A stretch of 64,000 nucleotides of DNA from Elymus sibiricus (lineage: Eukaryota; Streptophyta; Magnoliopsida; Poales; Poaceae). Of the stretch, positions 31,735 to 42,844 are shown in pieces (within the stretch, counting starts at the first letter, position 1; the number at the start of each line of letters is the position of its first letter). The notes under the pieces were generated by a model, which saw nothing but the letters and a program-made list of their open reading frames with translations, was not told the origin of the DNA and ran no database searches. The stretch is from contig CM077675.1 of assembly GCA_039707655.1 (NCBI GenBank), positions 418,003,162-418,067,161 on the forward strand. The letters run 5' to 3'. The translations under genes were made by a program, and so were the position numbers.

Positions 31735-31970
31735 CGTCGGAGGGCCGGCGTCGGGTCGGGCGGCGTCGGATGCGGCGGCGGGTCGGGCGGCGGCGGAGGG
31801 GCGGCGACTGGCTGCGTCGGGCACGGGGTCGGGCGATGCGGCGGGCTGGGCGGCGACGTGAGGCGTTGGGCGGGGCGGCGACGGGCGGCGTCGGGGGCGG
31901 CGGCGAGGATCGAGAGGAGGACGAGGGAGTTGGGGCTGGAGAGAGTGGGAGTGGGGGGCGCGGTAGTATG
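31735..31970. other. GC-rich block inside CACTA-1
   Basis: Simple CGGCGGCGGGTCGGGCGGCG-like sequence; the matching block in CACTA-2 is 35680-35880. On the minus strand it could be a GC-rich first exon or promoter for the coiled-coil gene. The long frames over it are composition artefacts. Confidence 0.45.
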
Positions 31971-32513
31971 GTATTAGGCAGATTAGTGCTGGCGTGGGCC
32001 TAATGGGCCTAAAGTGCAACGTCGGGGATATTGTTCAACTCCAGCACTAATCAAATATCTATGGCGTACGAATTCAGCCAACGTCAGCACTATTTGAAAA
32101 TATTAGTGCTGGCATTGGTGAGAAATGATGCGTCACGAACAAGAGTTGTGGCTAGCCATTTCTCCACTAGTGGTCTCCACATTTCAAAACTCTCTTATTC
32201 AATTAAGATATTCAATTCTGAATTTGATTTACGATTTAAACCAGGCCAACGATTTTTCAAATCAATCAGCAGCAACCGGCCTACAAAAACATATTAATCT
32301 CGCGCACCCTCTCACCACCTAGAAATAAGAAACGACATCATGTGATACTGTGGCATCAATATTGTACATGCAGTCACAGAAGCAGAAATTTCCCCACATA
32401 AATATATGTTGGTTAGCGGATAATGCAAAACCACAACACGAAAGGCCCATCAAATCATCATATTATAAATAAAAATTAAACGCTCTCTATCATATTCTCC
32501 GCCAAACTAAATA

Positions 32514-32765
32514 TTCCATCAGTTCAAAAATATAAGGGGTATTAGTTTTTTGAAAAGTCAAATTTCTTTTACTTTGACCAAGTTTAGAGCAAAAAATATC
32601 GACATCCACAATATAAACAAAAAAAGTATGGAAATTGATTTCATGATGACTCTAATCATGCCGATTTGATATTATGGATTATATATTTCTCTATAAATTT
32701 TATCAGACTTAAAAGGTATGACTTCTCAAAAAAGTAATACACCTTATATTTTCAAATAGAGTGAG
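32514..32765. mobile_element. Stowaway-like MITE, older copy, TSD TA
   Basis: 252 bp with ends TTCCATCAGTTCAAAAATAT and ATTTTCAAATAGAGTGAG, flanked by TA. AAGGGGTATTAG is inverted as TAATACACCTT. Diverged, and duplicated with its surroundings (see 33325-33585). Confidence 0.7.
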
Positions 32766-33324
32766 TATTTTTTTAATAAACCCAACAACATCAATGGCGC
32801 GCCAAAGCGTGCCCAACCCTTCCAGTACATTTTATGTTCAATATAGAATATTATTCCAAGAAATTGTTCACTCGATATATACTACATCACTAAGCTTCCT
32901 AGGATTGAAGGCCTCTCGTTCAACCGAGGTCATCAATTTGAAATTGGGTTACCAATTTTGACCGGGTCAACAATCTCTTACTCAATTTTTTTAATTCACT
33001 ATTCTCCTTAATTTTAGAGCTCTCTCATTCCATTGAAAAAAAAATCAATATTGGACTTGGTTCATGATTTTTATTGGGTCAACAGTTTTTCAAATCAATC
33101 GGAAGCAACCGACCAAAAAAAACAATACCCATCCCGCGCCCGCTCTCATCAACTAGAGAAAAGAAGCATACAAATGTGACAATATAGCACCAACATAGTA
33201 CATGGAGCCACCGACGCAAAAAAAATTCTCACATAAGTATGAATTGATTACCAGACAACCAAACCAAATATGAATAAAACAGAAACACACACTCCATCAT
33301 CTTTTCCGCTAACGAAACCAAATA

Positions 33325-33585
33325 CTCCCTTTGTTTCAAAAGATAAGGTGTATTAGTTTATTGATGAAAAGTCAAATTCCTTTAACTTTGACCAAGTTTA
33401 AACCCAAAAATAGCAACATCCACAATAGTAAATAAATAAAATATGAAAATTCATTTTATGATGAATCTAAAAATCTGATTTGATATTATGGATGTTGATA
33501 TATTTGTACACAAATATGGTCAAACTTAAAGAGATTTGACTTTTTGACAAACTAATACACCTTATCCATTGAAATAGACGGAGGA
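33325..33585. mobile_element. Stowaway-like MITE, duplicated copy
   Basis: 261 bp, CTCCCTTTGTTTCAAAAGAT to CATTGAAATAGACGGAGGA. TA is present on the left; the right end has lost its last bases and the TA. It is offset about 811 bp from the first copy, the same as the surrounding duplication. Confidence 0.7.
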
Positions 33586-33690
33586 TTTTTTTTTGAAAAC
33601 AAAACAACATCAACGGCGCGGCAAAGCGCGCCTAAACCTTCTAGTACATGTTATGTTGGACATTGTTCTAAGAAATTTAATATGTTGATA

Positions 33691-34702
33691 ACACAAAATA
33701 ATTTACTCCACCATAATACCATTAACTTCATTACCGTCACATATCTAAATCCAATTTACAGAAAACACTAGAGATGACAGAACAATTGGAAGAACCAGGA
33801 CATAACCAAACAGGGAAAAGGTGAGGAAGATGTCATGATTGCTATGGAGCTAACAGACTCGTAGCTCCACATGCCCCAGAAGAGCATCATCCGTCACGAG
33901 ATCACAAACATTCGACCATTCTAAACCGGCCAAGACCATAGACATAGAATATACTAATTTGTAGTCTTGTCATGAATGAACTAGCAAGAGAAGAAAACAA
34001 AGATGTGTATGCTCTTAAACTTAGACCAAAATAACATGACATTTAATACATGACCGACCACATACCATATTGAGGTGAAATTTCCTCCCCACTACATTAA
34101 GCTTCCATGTTTGATAGTAGATAAACGAGAGAAAAATCATATACAACATATATGGTTATAAATTATCCTATATATTTTTAATATATATCAAAATTATTCA
34201 ATATAATTATATGATATTGGTCTATCGATATAAAATCGAGCGAGCCAGTGTTGCCTTAAGATCAACTCGTTTATGGACCAAGCTACATAAAATGTTCATA
34301 CTCGGCTCATTTCTTTTCGAGTCGATCTTGAGTCAAGCTAAAATATGAGTCGATCTCGAGCGGCTCATGAGCCTCAAGCTTTTCTTGCAACCCTAGCTAG
34401 GAAAGACAATCTACCCGGCCGTTGCCTAATGCATCAGACGCTCACAGCGGCCGCAAAACTGAATAAAAAAGGCGCGGCAAAACCGAAGAATCACACTCAT
34501 CTAAACTGAACCTGCTTCAAAACTAAAGTATCACACAACAATAGACAGAATGAAATTTAAACAAGCAACCAAGTGAATTCCACTCAACAGTCTTAATCAA
34601 CTGTTGGTCTGGTCTGGCATTGACAAATTCAAGAGCAGTACAAAAGTTAAAATATTAGAATTTCACATGTTTTTCCTCGGGGCAGATTTAACTAGTTAGT
34701 AC
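33691..34702. other. Unassigned AT-rich DNA left of Copia-A
   Basis: No gene. The segment ending ATGAC at 34707 joins directly to the sequence after 63378 if Copia-A is removed. Confidence 0.45.
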
Positions 34703-35424
34703 ATGACCGAAAGGACGTAGATGTCGCCTAGAGGGGGGTGAATAGACGCTTTGAAATAATTACGGTTTAGGCTTGAACAAATACGGAATAAAACTAGCGT
34801 TTAATTTGTCAAGCACAAAACCTAAAACAACTAGGCTCACCTATATGCACCAACAACTTATGATAAGAAAGATGAACAACTAAGTGATAGCAAGATATAT
34901 AACAAGAAACAATATGCCTATCACAAAGTAAAGTGCATAAGTAAAGGGCTCTGGTAAGAGATAACCGAGGCACGTGGAGACGACGATGTATCCCGAAGTT
35001 CACACCCTTGCAGATGCTAATATCCATTTGGAGCGGTGTGGAGGCACAATGCTCCCCAAGAAGCCACTAGGGGTACCGTAATCTCCTCACGCCCTCACAC
35101 AATGCAAGATGACGTGATTCCATTAAGGGACCCTTGAGGGCGGTCATCGAACCCGTACAATTGGCAACCCTTGGGGGCGGTCACCGAACCCGTACACTTT
35201 AGTAACCCTTGGGGCGGTCACCGGAACCCGTACAAATTGCTCAGGGCAATCTCCACAACCTAATTGGAGACCCCGACGCTTGCTCAGAGCTTTACACCAC
35301 AATGATTGAGCTCCGAGGTACCACCAACCGTCTAGGGTGCCAAAGCACCCAAGAGGCACAAGCTCTAGGGTGCCCAAACACCCAAGAGTAATAAGCTTCT
35401 GAACTTTTCACTTCCACGTATCAC

Positions 35425-37614
35425 CACTAGTGGAGAAATGGCTAGCCACAACTCTTGTTCGTGGCGCGCCATTTCTAACCAACGCCAGCACTAATATTTT
35501 CAAATAGTGCTGATGTCGGCTAAATTCATTCGCCATAGCTATTCTATTAGTGCTGGCGTTGCACATTAGCCCCAACGTTGCACATTAGCCCCGACGTTGC
35601 ACATTAGCCCCGACGTTGCACATTAGGCCCATTAGGCCCACGCCAGCACTAATATGTCTAATACCCGCACCGCGCCCCTACTTCCCACTCTCTCGAGCCC
35701 CAACTCCCCTGTCCTCCTCTTGATCCCCGCCGCCGCCCTCGACGCCGCCCGTTGCTGCCCCGTCCGAAGCCGCCCGTCGCCGCCTCGCCCGATGCCGCGC
35801 CGCCCGTCGCCGCCCCACCCGACGCCGCCCGCAGACCCTCCTCGCCGCCGAGCACCTCCTCGTCTCCGTCACTGGTATTTTGCTATCTCCGCTTTTTTAT
35901 GCAAAGAAAAAATTAGAATGCTAGAATCTTAGTAAACTGGATGTAGAGTATTGCAAATTGAAATCATCATGTCATTTACAAAAGAACCACCAATTTTAGA
36001 AGTAGCACTCGACCAAAATTCAGAGAGCCATGTAATGAAATTGTACTGAATTTGGAGCAGCAAGCAAGACATTCAATTGGCAAAGAATGCAGTAGTGTAT
36101 CTCATTCAGTAGAGCACGTATGGTATGTGCCAGCAGTAGCACATACTCACCAAAATTTACTAAATTTGGATCAGCAAGCAAGAAAGCACATCAATTAGCC
36201 AACAATGCAATGTGTATCCCATTCAGTAGTAGAGCATGTATGTTGCTGTCTGACAGCAGTAGCACGCAAAAAAATCCAGCCAGGCATGTAAGTAAATTCA
36301 GACCATCAGCAAACAAGCAAAATCACACCATAGGATCATGCCATACTTTCAAACTGTTGCATTTAGCAAATGAGAAGGAATCGCTAGGTTTCAGTGCCTA
36401 GAAAACAGGCCAGGTATTCTGTGTGAGCACATCACAGAGATGCCAAAATAGTGACCATTAGAGGCCAAAGCCTAAAGCTAATCTAGACAGCCACACCTCA
36501 GAGTAGCAGTGGCTGCATCTCTAGATTTCACATGCATCAAAGATAGATCTCTTGTGGGGCATCTAGGTCCCTCCCTGGTAACAAACTTGGTTCATCTTTC
36601 TTATTCTTAAGTTAAAAATGGGAGTAATTTCTGACGGACTCGTATATCATATATTCTTTTTGCTCCTTCATTTCGTTCTTTATGCATTAAAACACTGTTT
36701 TCATTCTTTAGCCAAATAGCATGGCCGACTCTAGCCTGTGGGTAGGCTCCTCTGATCATTGGTCGGGGTTTTCTGAAGATAAAGGCGACGTGAGCACCAA
36801 CCAGGTAATTAAGGTTACAAAAACATGCATTAGCATTGCAAACATCCATATATATACACGTATCTATCCACTAATTAATTGTTCATGATTTGAAACCCTT
36901 GGCAGGCATACTTAGGAGGTCCATCTTCGTCGGCTGTCGTTGTGCAGTCTTCAGGTGACGTCGACGTGCTCAGTCACGAGCTGATCGCATCATGTGAGAG
37001 TACCCTCAAGGCCCTGCAGGAGTTGAATGACTCCGTGATGAAGGAGAAGGATAAAATTATCGATGACAATGCTATTGTCTATGATAAGATTTTCAGTCTT
37101 GAAGGTCAGATCATGGCACTGAACCTCAAGATAACTGAGATCAATAAGAACATAGAAGTCCTAAAGGCCCAGAGGACTCAACTGAAGACGGAGAAAGCGC
37201 ATTACATCAAGGAGGGGCAGACGAATAGGAATAAGCTTCGTGAGATGAAGTTAGTCCTTAAGAAAAACTAGCTAGGTAGTGTCGATCAAGAGAGGGGAAG
37301 ATCGATATATACATTGTCAAAATTAATTGGTACTTTCCTTTTGTGAATTTGGCATCTTTTGTGAACGACATGTTTGGTATCTTTTGTGAATGAAATGTTT
37401 AGTATCTTTTGTGAAGCTGGTACTTTTTTATTAGCTAAATATGACAGTGCCGACGTGCAACTCTATCCAACGCCAGCAGGTATTCTAAATACTACCGGCG
37501 TCGTCTCCAACGCCACCAGTAGATTTTAGCAGTGGCGCCATATTGGTGGCGTCGGGTGTCTATGCTAGTAGGGCCATTTTTGCCACGCCATAGCTAGGCT
37601 TTTCTGTACTAGTG
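35425..37614 (+). mobile_element. CACTA-2, non-autonomous CACTA element, TSD CAC
   Basis: 2190 bp. Left end CACTAGTGGAGAAATGGC; right end, inverted, CACTAGTACAGAAAAGCC, with one base changed in the CACTAGTG motif. CAC flanks both sides (35422-35424, 37615-37617), and the other LTR of Copia-A keeps the single CAC at 61675-61677. Subterminal ACGCCAGCACTAATA and CGTTGCACATTAGCCCC repeats are visible at 35480-35650. It carries an open coiled-coil gene and no transposase. Confidence 0.93.
36721..37271 (+). CDS. Two-exon coiled-coil protein of CACTA-2, 149 residues
   Basis: Exon 1 is 36721-36804 (MADSSLWVGSSDHWSGFSED..), donor GTAATT; exon 2 is 36906-37271 after TTGGCAG, ending at TAG. The join keeps frame, giving 28 plus 121 codons. 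A further acceptor (TTCTTTAG near 36707) suggests an untranslated upstream exon, perhaps the GC-rich block near 35700. Exon 2 is almost all heptad-like coiled coil (LEGQIMALNLKITEINKNIE, VLKAQRTQLKTEKAHY) with a Lys-rich end. No DNA-binding domain or transposase motif is visible. It may descend from a CACTA accessory protein or a captured host gene; I do not recognise it. Conservation in CACTA-1 argues it was part of the element. Confidence 0.65.
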
Positions 37615-37958
37615 CACCATGGAGAACTCAAACCGATGCACCTAATGCAATGGCAAGAACACATGAAATGGTCAAGTCCCACACTCCCAAATCCCACCAC
37701 AACAACAAAAGCTATTGTGGAATATGAGAGGAAGAACAAGGAGAACACAAAGAACTCCAAGATCTAGATCCAAGGGGTTCCCCTCACTTAGAGGAGATAT
37801 GGATTGGTGGAAATGTAGATCTAGATCTCCTCTCTCTTTTTCCTCAAATACAAGCAAGAATCATGGGGGGGGGTAGAGAGAAAGCAAGCTCCAAGAGGTC
37901 AACAATGGCGGGGGAAAACTTGCTCAAGAACCGTTGGGGCAATGGGAAGAAGACCCCC

Positions 37959-38360
37959 TTTTATAGGTCCCCATGAATATGCCCGTATGTGAAGAAAACT
38001 ATAGGACCGATACAACCGCTCCAAACACCGGCAGTACCGGTCGACCGGTACAACTGGTGTAAGAACCAGTACAACCGGTCATTGCAGAAAAAACCTGGCA
38101 GTAGAAAAGCACTAAGCGGTACAACCGCCCGGGGTACCGGTAGTACCGGTTAAACCGGAACTAACCGGAACTACCGGTCCACTACCACCCAACCACCGGA
38201 CCAACAACAGAACGGGGGCACCTCCATTCCGGTGGTAGGGCGATGCAAGTGCCGGTAAAACCGTCGGACCAAGTCAAGAGCGGTACAACAGCTCCAAACA
38301 CCGGTAGTACCGGATGACCGGTACAACCAGTGTAAGAACCGGTACAACCGGTCTATGTAA
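37959..38360 (-). promoter_or_regulatory. U3 palindrome cluster and TATA box of the left Copia-A LTR
   Basis: About ten copies of CCGGTACAACCGGT / ACCGGTAGTACCGGT-type palindromes lie at 38005-38355. On the minus strand these sit just upstream of CCTATAAAA (37967-37959). The right LTR has the same arrangement (62017-62395). Sirevirus LTRs are known for palindrome-rich U3 regions. Confidence 0.7.
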
Positions 38361-39584
38361 AACAGGTAAGACCAAAAATGGCATAACTTTTGCATACGAG
38401 CTCCGAATTGAGCAAACTCAAGCTTGTTGGATAGCGTACGACAAGAGCTATCCAACAACGATGATGACCTTACCAAATATTAAGAACAATCAATGGAGAA
38501 TAAATGCCACTAGGACAAGGAGGATGACCTTCCCAAATATGATCCGGCAAAATCTCCAACACCGAAAACACAAAGATGATGCATACGAAATCCGTTTTCG
38601 ATGAACTTTAGCTTATCGCGATGAAGACCATAAGCTCAAAAACTCACATAGAGAAAAGCCAAACAAGAACCAAGAAAGATGATGATGCGAAGAATGCAAT
38701 GGTTTGAGCTCTCAACGAACGATACGATCAAGCTACTCACTCGAGAGCCCCCCTTGATACTACGGCTATCGATCCTATAACCCGCTCTCCCAACTACCAC
38801 CATGGGACTGGTAAAATATGAAAACCTATCAAGGTCAAACCTTAGCTTTGCGCATAGTTCACTTGAGCTAGATGATGACGATCTTGTCCTCCTCAAGATG
38901 ACCACCTTTCTTGATTGCACCGACTCGGTGAAGACTAGTAGATTGCTCCCCCATACTCCATTATGGGTGAGCCTCTATTTGGCGCATCTTCATATGTCCA
39001 TTATCCACATAATGGACGACAAGCTTGAAGCATGTGATCTCTTCATGATGCTCCACTTGAACTTGCACACCTCAACCTTGATGACGATCACCACTTGATG
39101 TCACCCTCCATGGGTTGTATGAGATTTTGTTTTCGATGCAAGCCCATGGAAAGATACCTAACCCCACATGGAAACCTCACAAAGACCATGGGTTAGTACA
39201 CACAGCATAATGGACAATGCTTTATACCATAGGATCACTTGATCCAACTTGGTACTTCTTCTATGCTTTGTGTGTTGATCAAACTGAATCACTCTTTGTT
39301 TTTGTCTTGATAAACCTTGTATCTTATCTTCTCTCTTGAAAAAGATGATGTCTTGAAGGTAAACATGAATGTTCACACAATCTTCTTCTTCAAGACATGC
39401 TTGCAATGGGCTCAACTCTCACATGACCAATCTTTGGATAAACCCTTGAATACAACCTTGGTCATCACATAAACTTCAAGAAATGCCTATGGACAAATCC
39501 TTCGAATATAACTCAAGGCAACTATTAGTCCATAGGGATTGTCATCAATTACCAAAACCACACATGGAGAAATATGCTCCAACA

Positions 39585-40339
39585 ATCTCCCCCATTTTGG
39601 TAATGGATGACAATCACTTTCAAGAGAGTTTATATAAGGAGACAAGCACAACCAAGCACACTCATGCAAAGCAATAATGCATGGGTATGAGATGCAAATG
39701 CTTAAGCAACAAAAGCAAAACTCTCTAAACTTCTCCAAACTAAACTCTCTAAACTTCTCCTCCATTGGCATCGATTGCCAAAATGGACAAAAAGCTTAGA
39801 AAGCCAATATAATAGGTGTTCCTCCAAAAAGTGTGTAGTTCCCAAAATATGAGTGCAATGAAATACACATATCCAATGATAAGTAGTTGGAGGAATACAA
39901 ACTATATTTAGGATCCAAAGATTGCAAAAAGGATCGTATGTCACAAAGACATACCAAAGAGTGAAGCAAGCAATCAAACGATACCAATTGGAACAAACAA
40001 TCACATGATCCTACGAGCCACATTAATAAAAGATATTATGATATGGGCAAAGGAGTGTTTTAAAGAAACTAGAGAAGCTCCCCATGATTTGTGCACTATT
40101 TAGAATTTTTGTATTTAGATACAAGTGCACAAAATAGGATCATCGCTCCTCCAAAATCAATAAAAATACATAACACGTGCAAGTGAGCATAGATAGGAAA
40201 TAATGCATAGCACTTGCAACAAACATATGGTTGAGCAACATGAAAGAGGCAACTTAAGAATAGGCTTAACCAAAATAATGTGTGTGAGTCATGGCAAAAC
40301 ACTTGATAAGACTAATATAAGGATGAGCATTAAGCATCA
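39585..40339 (-). other. Copia-A internal sequence left of the Gypsy-B insertion
   Basis: Non-coding. It starts with the polypurine tract next to the LTR (plus strand ATCTCCCCCATTTTGG, 39585-39600). GTGCACTATTTAGAATTTTT..AAGTGCACAA near 40090-40128 is repeated in diverged form near 57557-57600 beyond the insertion. It ends with the target CATCA (40335-40339). Confidence 0.7.
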
Positions 40340-40610
40340 TGATACGTCTCCAACGTATCTATAATTTTTGATTGTTCCATGCTGTTATATTATCATTCTT
40401 GGATGTTTTATAATCATTTATAGCAACTTTATATCATTTTTTGGGACTAACCTATTGACATAGTGCCCAGTGCCAGTTGTTGTTTTTTACATGTTTTTTA
40501 CTTCGCAGAATATCAGTACCAAACGGAGTCCAATTGCCACAAAACTTTTTGGAGATTTTTTTGGACCAGAAGACAACTTGGGAGCCAAGGAAGCACCTGG
40601 GACGAGGCCC

Positions 40611-40715
40611 GTGTGGCCCACGAAACCCCAGGGCGCGCCAGAGGCCCCCAGCGCGCCCTGATGTATCGTGGGGCACACAGAGGTCTTTTCCACCGCCTCT
40701 CAGCTCTATAAATCC
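40611..40715 (+). promoter_or_regulatory. U3 hairpin and TATA box of the Gypsy-B 5' LTR
   Basis: An arm from 40611 (GTGTGGCCCACG..CCAGGGCGCGCC) pairs with 40651-40678 (GCGCGCCCTGATGTATCGTG then GGGCACAC). CTATAAATCC follows about 28 bp later. The 3' LTR copy is 54897-54963 with its TATA at 54991. Confidence 0.6.
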
Positions 40716-41254
40716 TCAGAAATTCCAGAAACCCTAGAGGAGTTGACAAAACACAATTACAGCCGCTGCAAGTTCCAGAACCACGAGATCCAATCTAACA
40801 CCATCACGGGGGGGGGGGGGGGGGGTTCATCATCCTCATGGGTGCCTCTCCGATGATGCGTGAGTAGTCCACCATAGACCTACGGGTCCGTAGGCAGTAG
40901 CTAGATGGCTTTCTCTCTCTTTTGATTCTCAATACAATGGTCTCTTGGAGATCTATTTGATGTAATGACTTTTGCGGTGTGTTTGTTAGGATCCGATGAA
41001 GTTTGAGTTCATGATCAGTTTCTTTCCATTAATATTATTTGAGTCTTCTTTGATCTCTTATATGCATGATTATTTATAGCCTCGTATTTCTTCTTCGAAT
41101 CTTTGGTTTAGTTAGGCCAACTAGATAGTTTTTCTTGCCATGGGAAGAGGTGCTTTGTGATGGGTTCAATCTCGCGGTGTCCTCTCCCAGTGACAGAAGG
41201 GGCAGCGAGGCATGCATGTATCATTGCTATTAAGGATAACAAGATGGGGTCTAT

Positions 41255-42790
41255 TGAAAGCACAACATGCTCCCTTGGTGGTTTTGATAATTCATGACAA
41301 CATACATTGTCTCTTGGACTAATACTTTTACCTAGTGTATTTCAGATAAAGTCCACAGAGAGGGTTGGCAAAAGGATTGTGGAGATTGTGGAAATACCCC
41401 AAGATGCAAGGAAATGGATTGGCAAAGCTTCAAGCAAGAGGACTCTACATTTTACTTTGTGAGAAATCACTTTGAGTCCATAGGAAAGCCAATACTATTA
41501 AAAGGGGGTAAGGTACTGTTGGTGAACAAAATGCTCATACATGCACAAGTGATAGTCACCAAAAAACACCCACAGGCTCTTCCACAAAAGTCTGTCCAAA
41601 GTCAAATATCCAAAATCAGTGCAACCAACACTTTCCACTCGGTGCCACCGATTCCCATACTCAGACAGACCTAAGCCAAACCCTAGCCTTTCAGTGCAAC
41701 CGATTCTGCTTCGGTGCCACCGAGTTTGGGTTGCCAACTTTCTGTTACGCAGTTTCACAAAATCGGTACCACCGAGTTTGTTGAATCGGCGTCACCGAGA
41801 TTGGGCAATCTGACCGTTGGTCACCTTATCGGTGCAACCGAGTTTTATGTATCGGTACCACCGAGATTCAAAAGTTACTGCCTTTTGGTCACTTCGGTAC
41901 CACCGAGATTAACACATCGGTGTCACCGAGTTGGTCATTTTAGGTGTAACGGTTGGATTTTTGGGGATGCCTATATATACCCCTTCACCACCACCCACTC
42001 GAAAAACAAGCACTCAGAACTATTCCATACTTGCCCCATCATATTTTCTGAGAGAGAGCCACCTACTCATGTGTTGAGATCAAGCCATTCCATTCCAACC
42101 ATATGAATCTTGATCTCTAGCCTCCCCAAGTTGCTTTCCACCAATCCCATCTCTTCTACCAAGCCAAATCTATGAGAGAGTGATTGTGTGTTGAGGAGTC
42201 TATCATCTTGAAGCACATGAGCAAGGAGTTCATCGTCATTACCGAGCCTATTACCTTTTGGAGGGTGGTGCCTCCTAGATTGGTTAGGTGTCGCTTGGGA
42301 GCCTCCTACTTCGTGTTGTGGAGTTGAAACAAGAAGTTTGTAAGGGCAAGGAGATCGCCTACTTCGTAAAGATCTACCCATAGTGAGGCTAGTCCTTCGT
42401 GGACGGAAGCCGTTATGGAATAGTCAAGGTTGCTACTTCGTGGACCCTTATGGGCGGAGCCCTCCGTGGACTCTCGCGACCGTTACCCTCCGTGGGTTGA
42501 AGACTCTATAAACGTGGATGTACGATAGCACCACCTATCGGAACCACGGGAAAAATCTTTGCGTCTCCAATTGCGTTTGATCTTCCTATGTCAACTCTTT
42601 ACTTCATGTGCAATGTCTTTACTTTCCGCTGCCATATTTGTTGACATGCATGTGTAGGGTGTGCTAGACTTGCTATCTTGCTATAATTGCTAAAATCTAC
42701 CAACCAATTAACTTGAGAAAAGGTTAGGTTTTAAATTCCTGCTAGTAGTCTATTCACCCCCCCTCTAGACACTCTTCTAGTGATCCCTCA
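41255..42790 (+). repeat. 5' LTR of Copia-B
   Basis: 1536 bp, TGAAAGCACAACATGC to GATCCCTCA. It holds nine TCGGTRCCACCGAG-like palindromes (41637-41932) and CTATATATAC at 41971-41980. The C-run near the 3' end is CCCCCCC here and longer in the 3' LTR. Confidence 0.92.
41637..41980 (+). promoter_or_regulatory. U3 palindrome array and TATA box of Copia-B
   Basis: Copies of CGGTGCCACCG, CGGTACCACCG, CGGTGCAACCG and CGGTGTCACCG occur every 20-50 bp. CTATATATAC follows about 40 bp after the last. The same array is in the 3' LTR (48102-48400). Repeated palindromes in U3 are an established Sirevirus trait. Confidence 0.75.
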
Positions 42791-42844
42791 ATTGGTATCA
42801 GAGCTTTGGTCTCCATTACTTTGGTTTAATCATCGTGGAGGAAG

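Larger units (their letters stand above)
30393..32172 (-). mobile_element. CACTA-1, non-autonomous CACTA (En/Spm) element, TSD GTC
   Basis: Starts CACTAGTGCAGAAAAGCC and ends, inverted, CACTAGTGGAGAAATGGC, with GTC at 30390-30392 and 32173-32175. It contains many GCTGGCGT / ACGCCAGC subterminal motifs, a GC-rich block (31735-31970) and a two-exon coiled-coil gene on the minus strand. No transposase is present. It belongs to the same family as CACTA-2, in the opposite orientation. Confidence 0.9.
30130..33690. repeat. Tandem-repeat tract interrupted by CACTA-1
   Basis: Short units around TCATTCAATTGAGGTCTTCA and GTCACCCGATTTTGACC recur near 30166, 30290, 32194, 32915 and 33020. In addition a block of about 0.8 kb is duplicated in tandem: 32180-33000 and 33005-33690 align throughout (for example TTTTTCAAATCAATC at 32253 and 33076, a Stowaway MITE at 32514 and 33325, and the ACATCAAYGGCGCG segment near 32790 and 33608). 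Confidence 0.7.
34708..39584 (-). repeat. 3' LTR of Copia-A, split by CACTA-2
   Basis: 2684 bp once CACTA-2 and its 3-bp duplication are removed. It aligns along its length with 60973-63373. Its first base is C (CGAAAGG) where the other LTR has T (TGAAAGG). It holds a segment of about 260 bp near 39065-39330 that the right LTR lacks. Confidence 0.88.

Noticed and set aside
31705..32019. Proline/arginine-rich frames in the CACTA-1 GC block (and 35654-35932 in CACTA-2)
   Set aside because: Composition artefacts of CGCCGCC-type sequence; not conserved in frame between the two copies.
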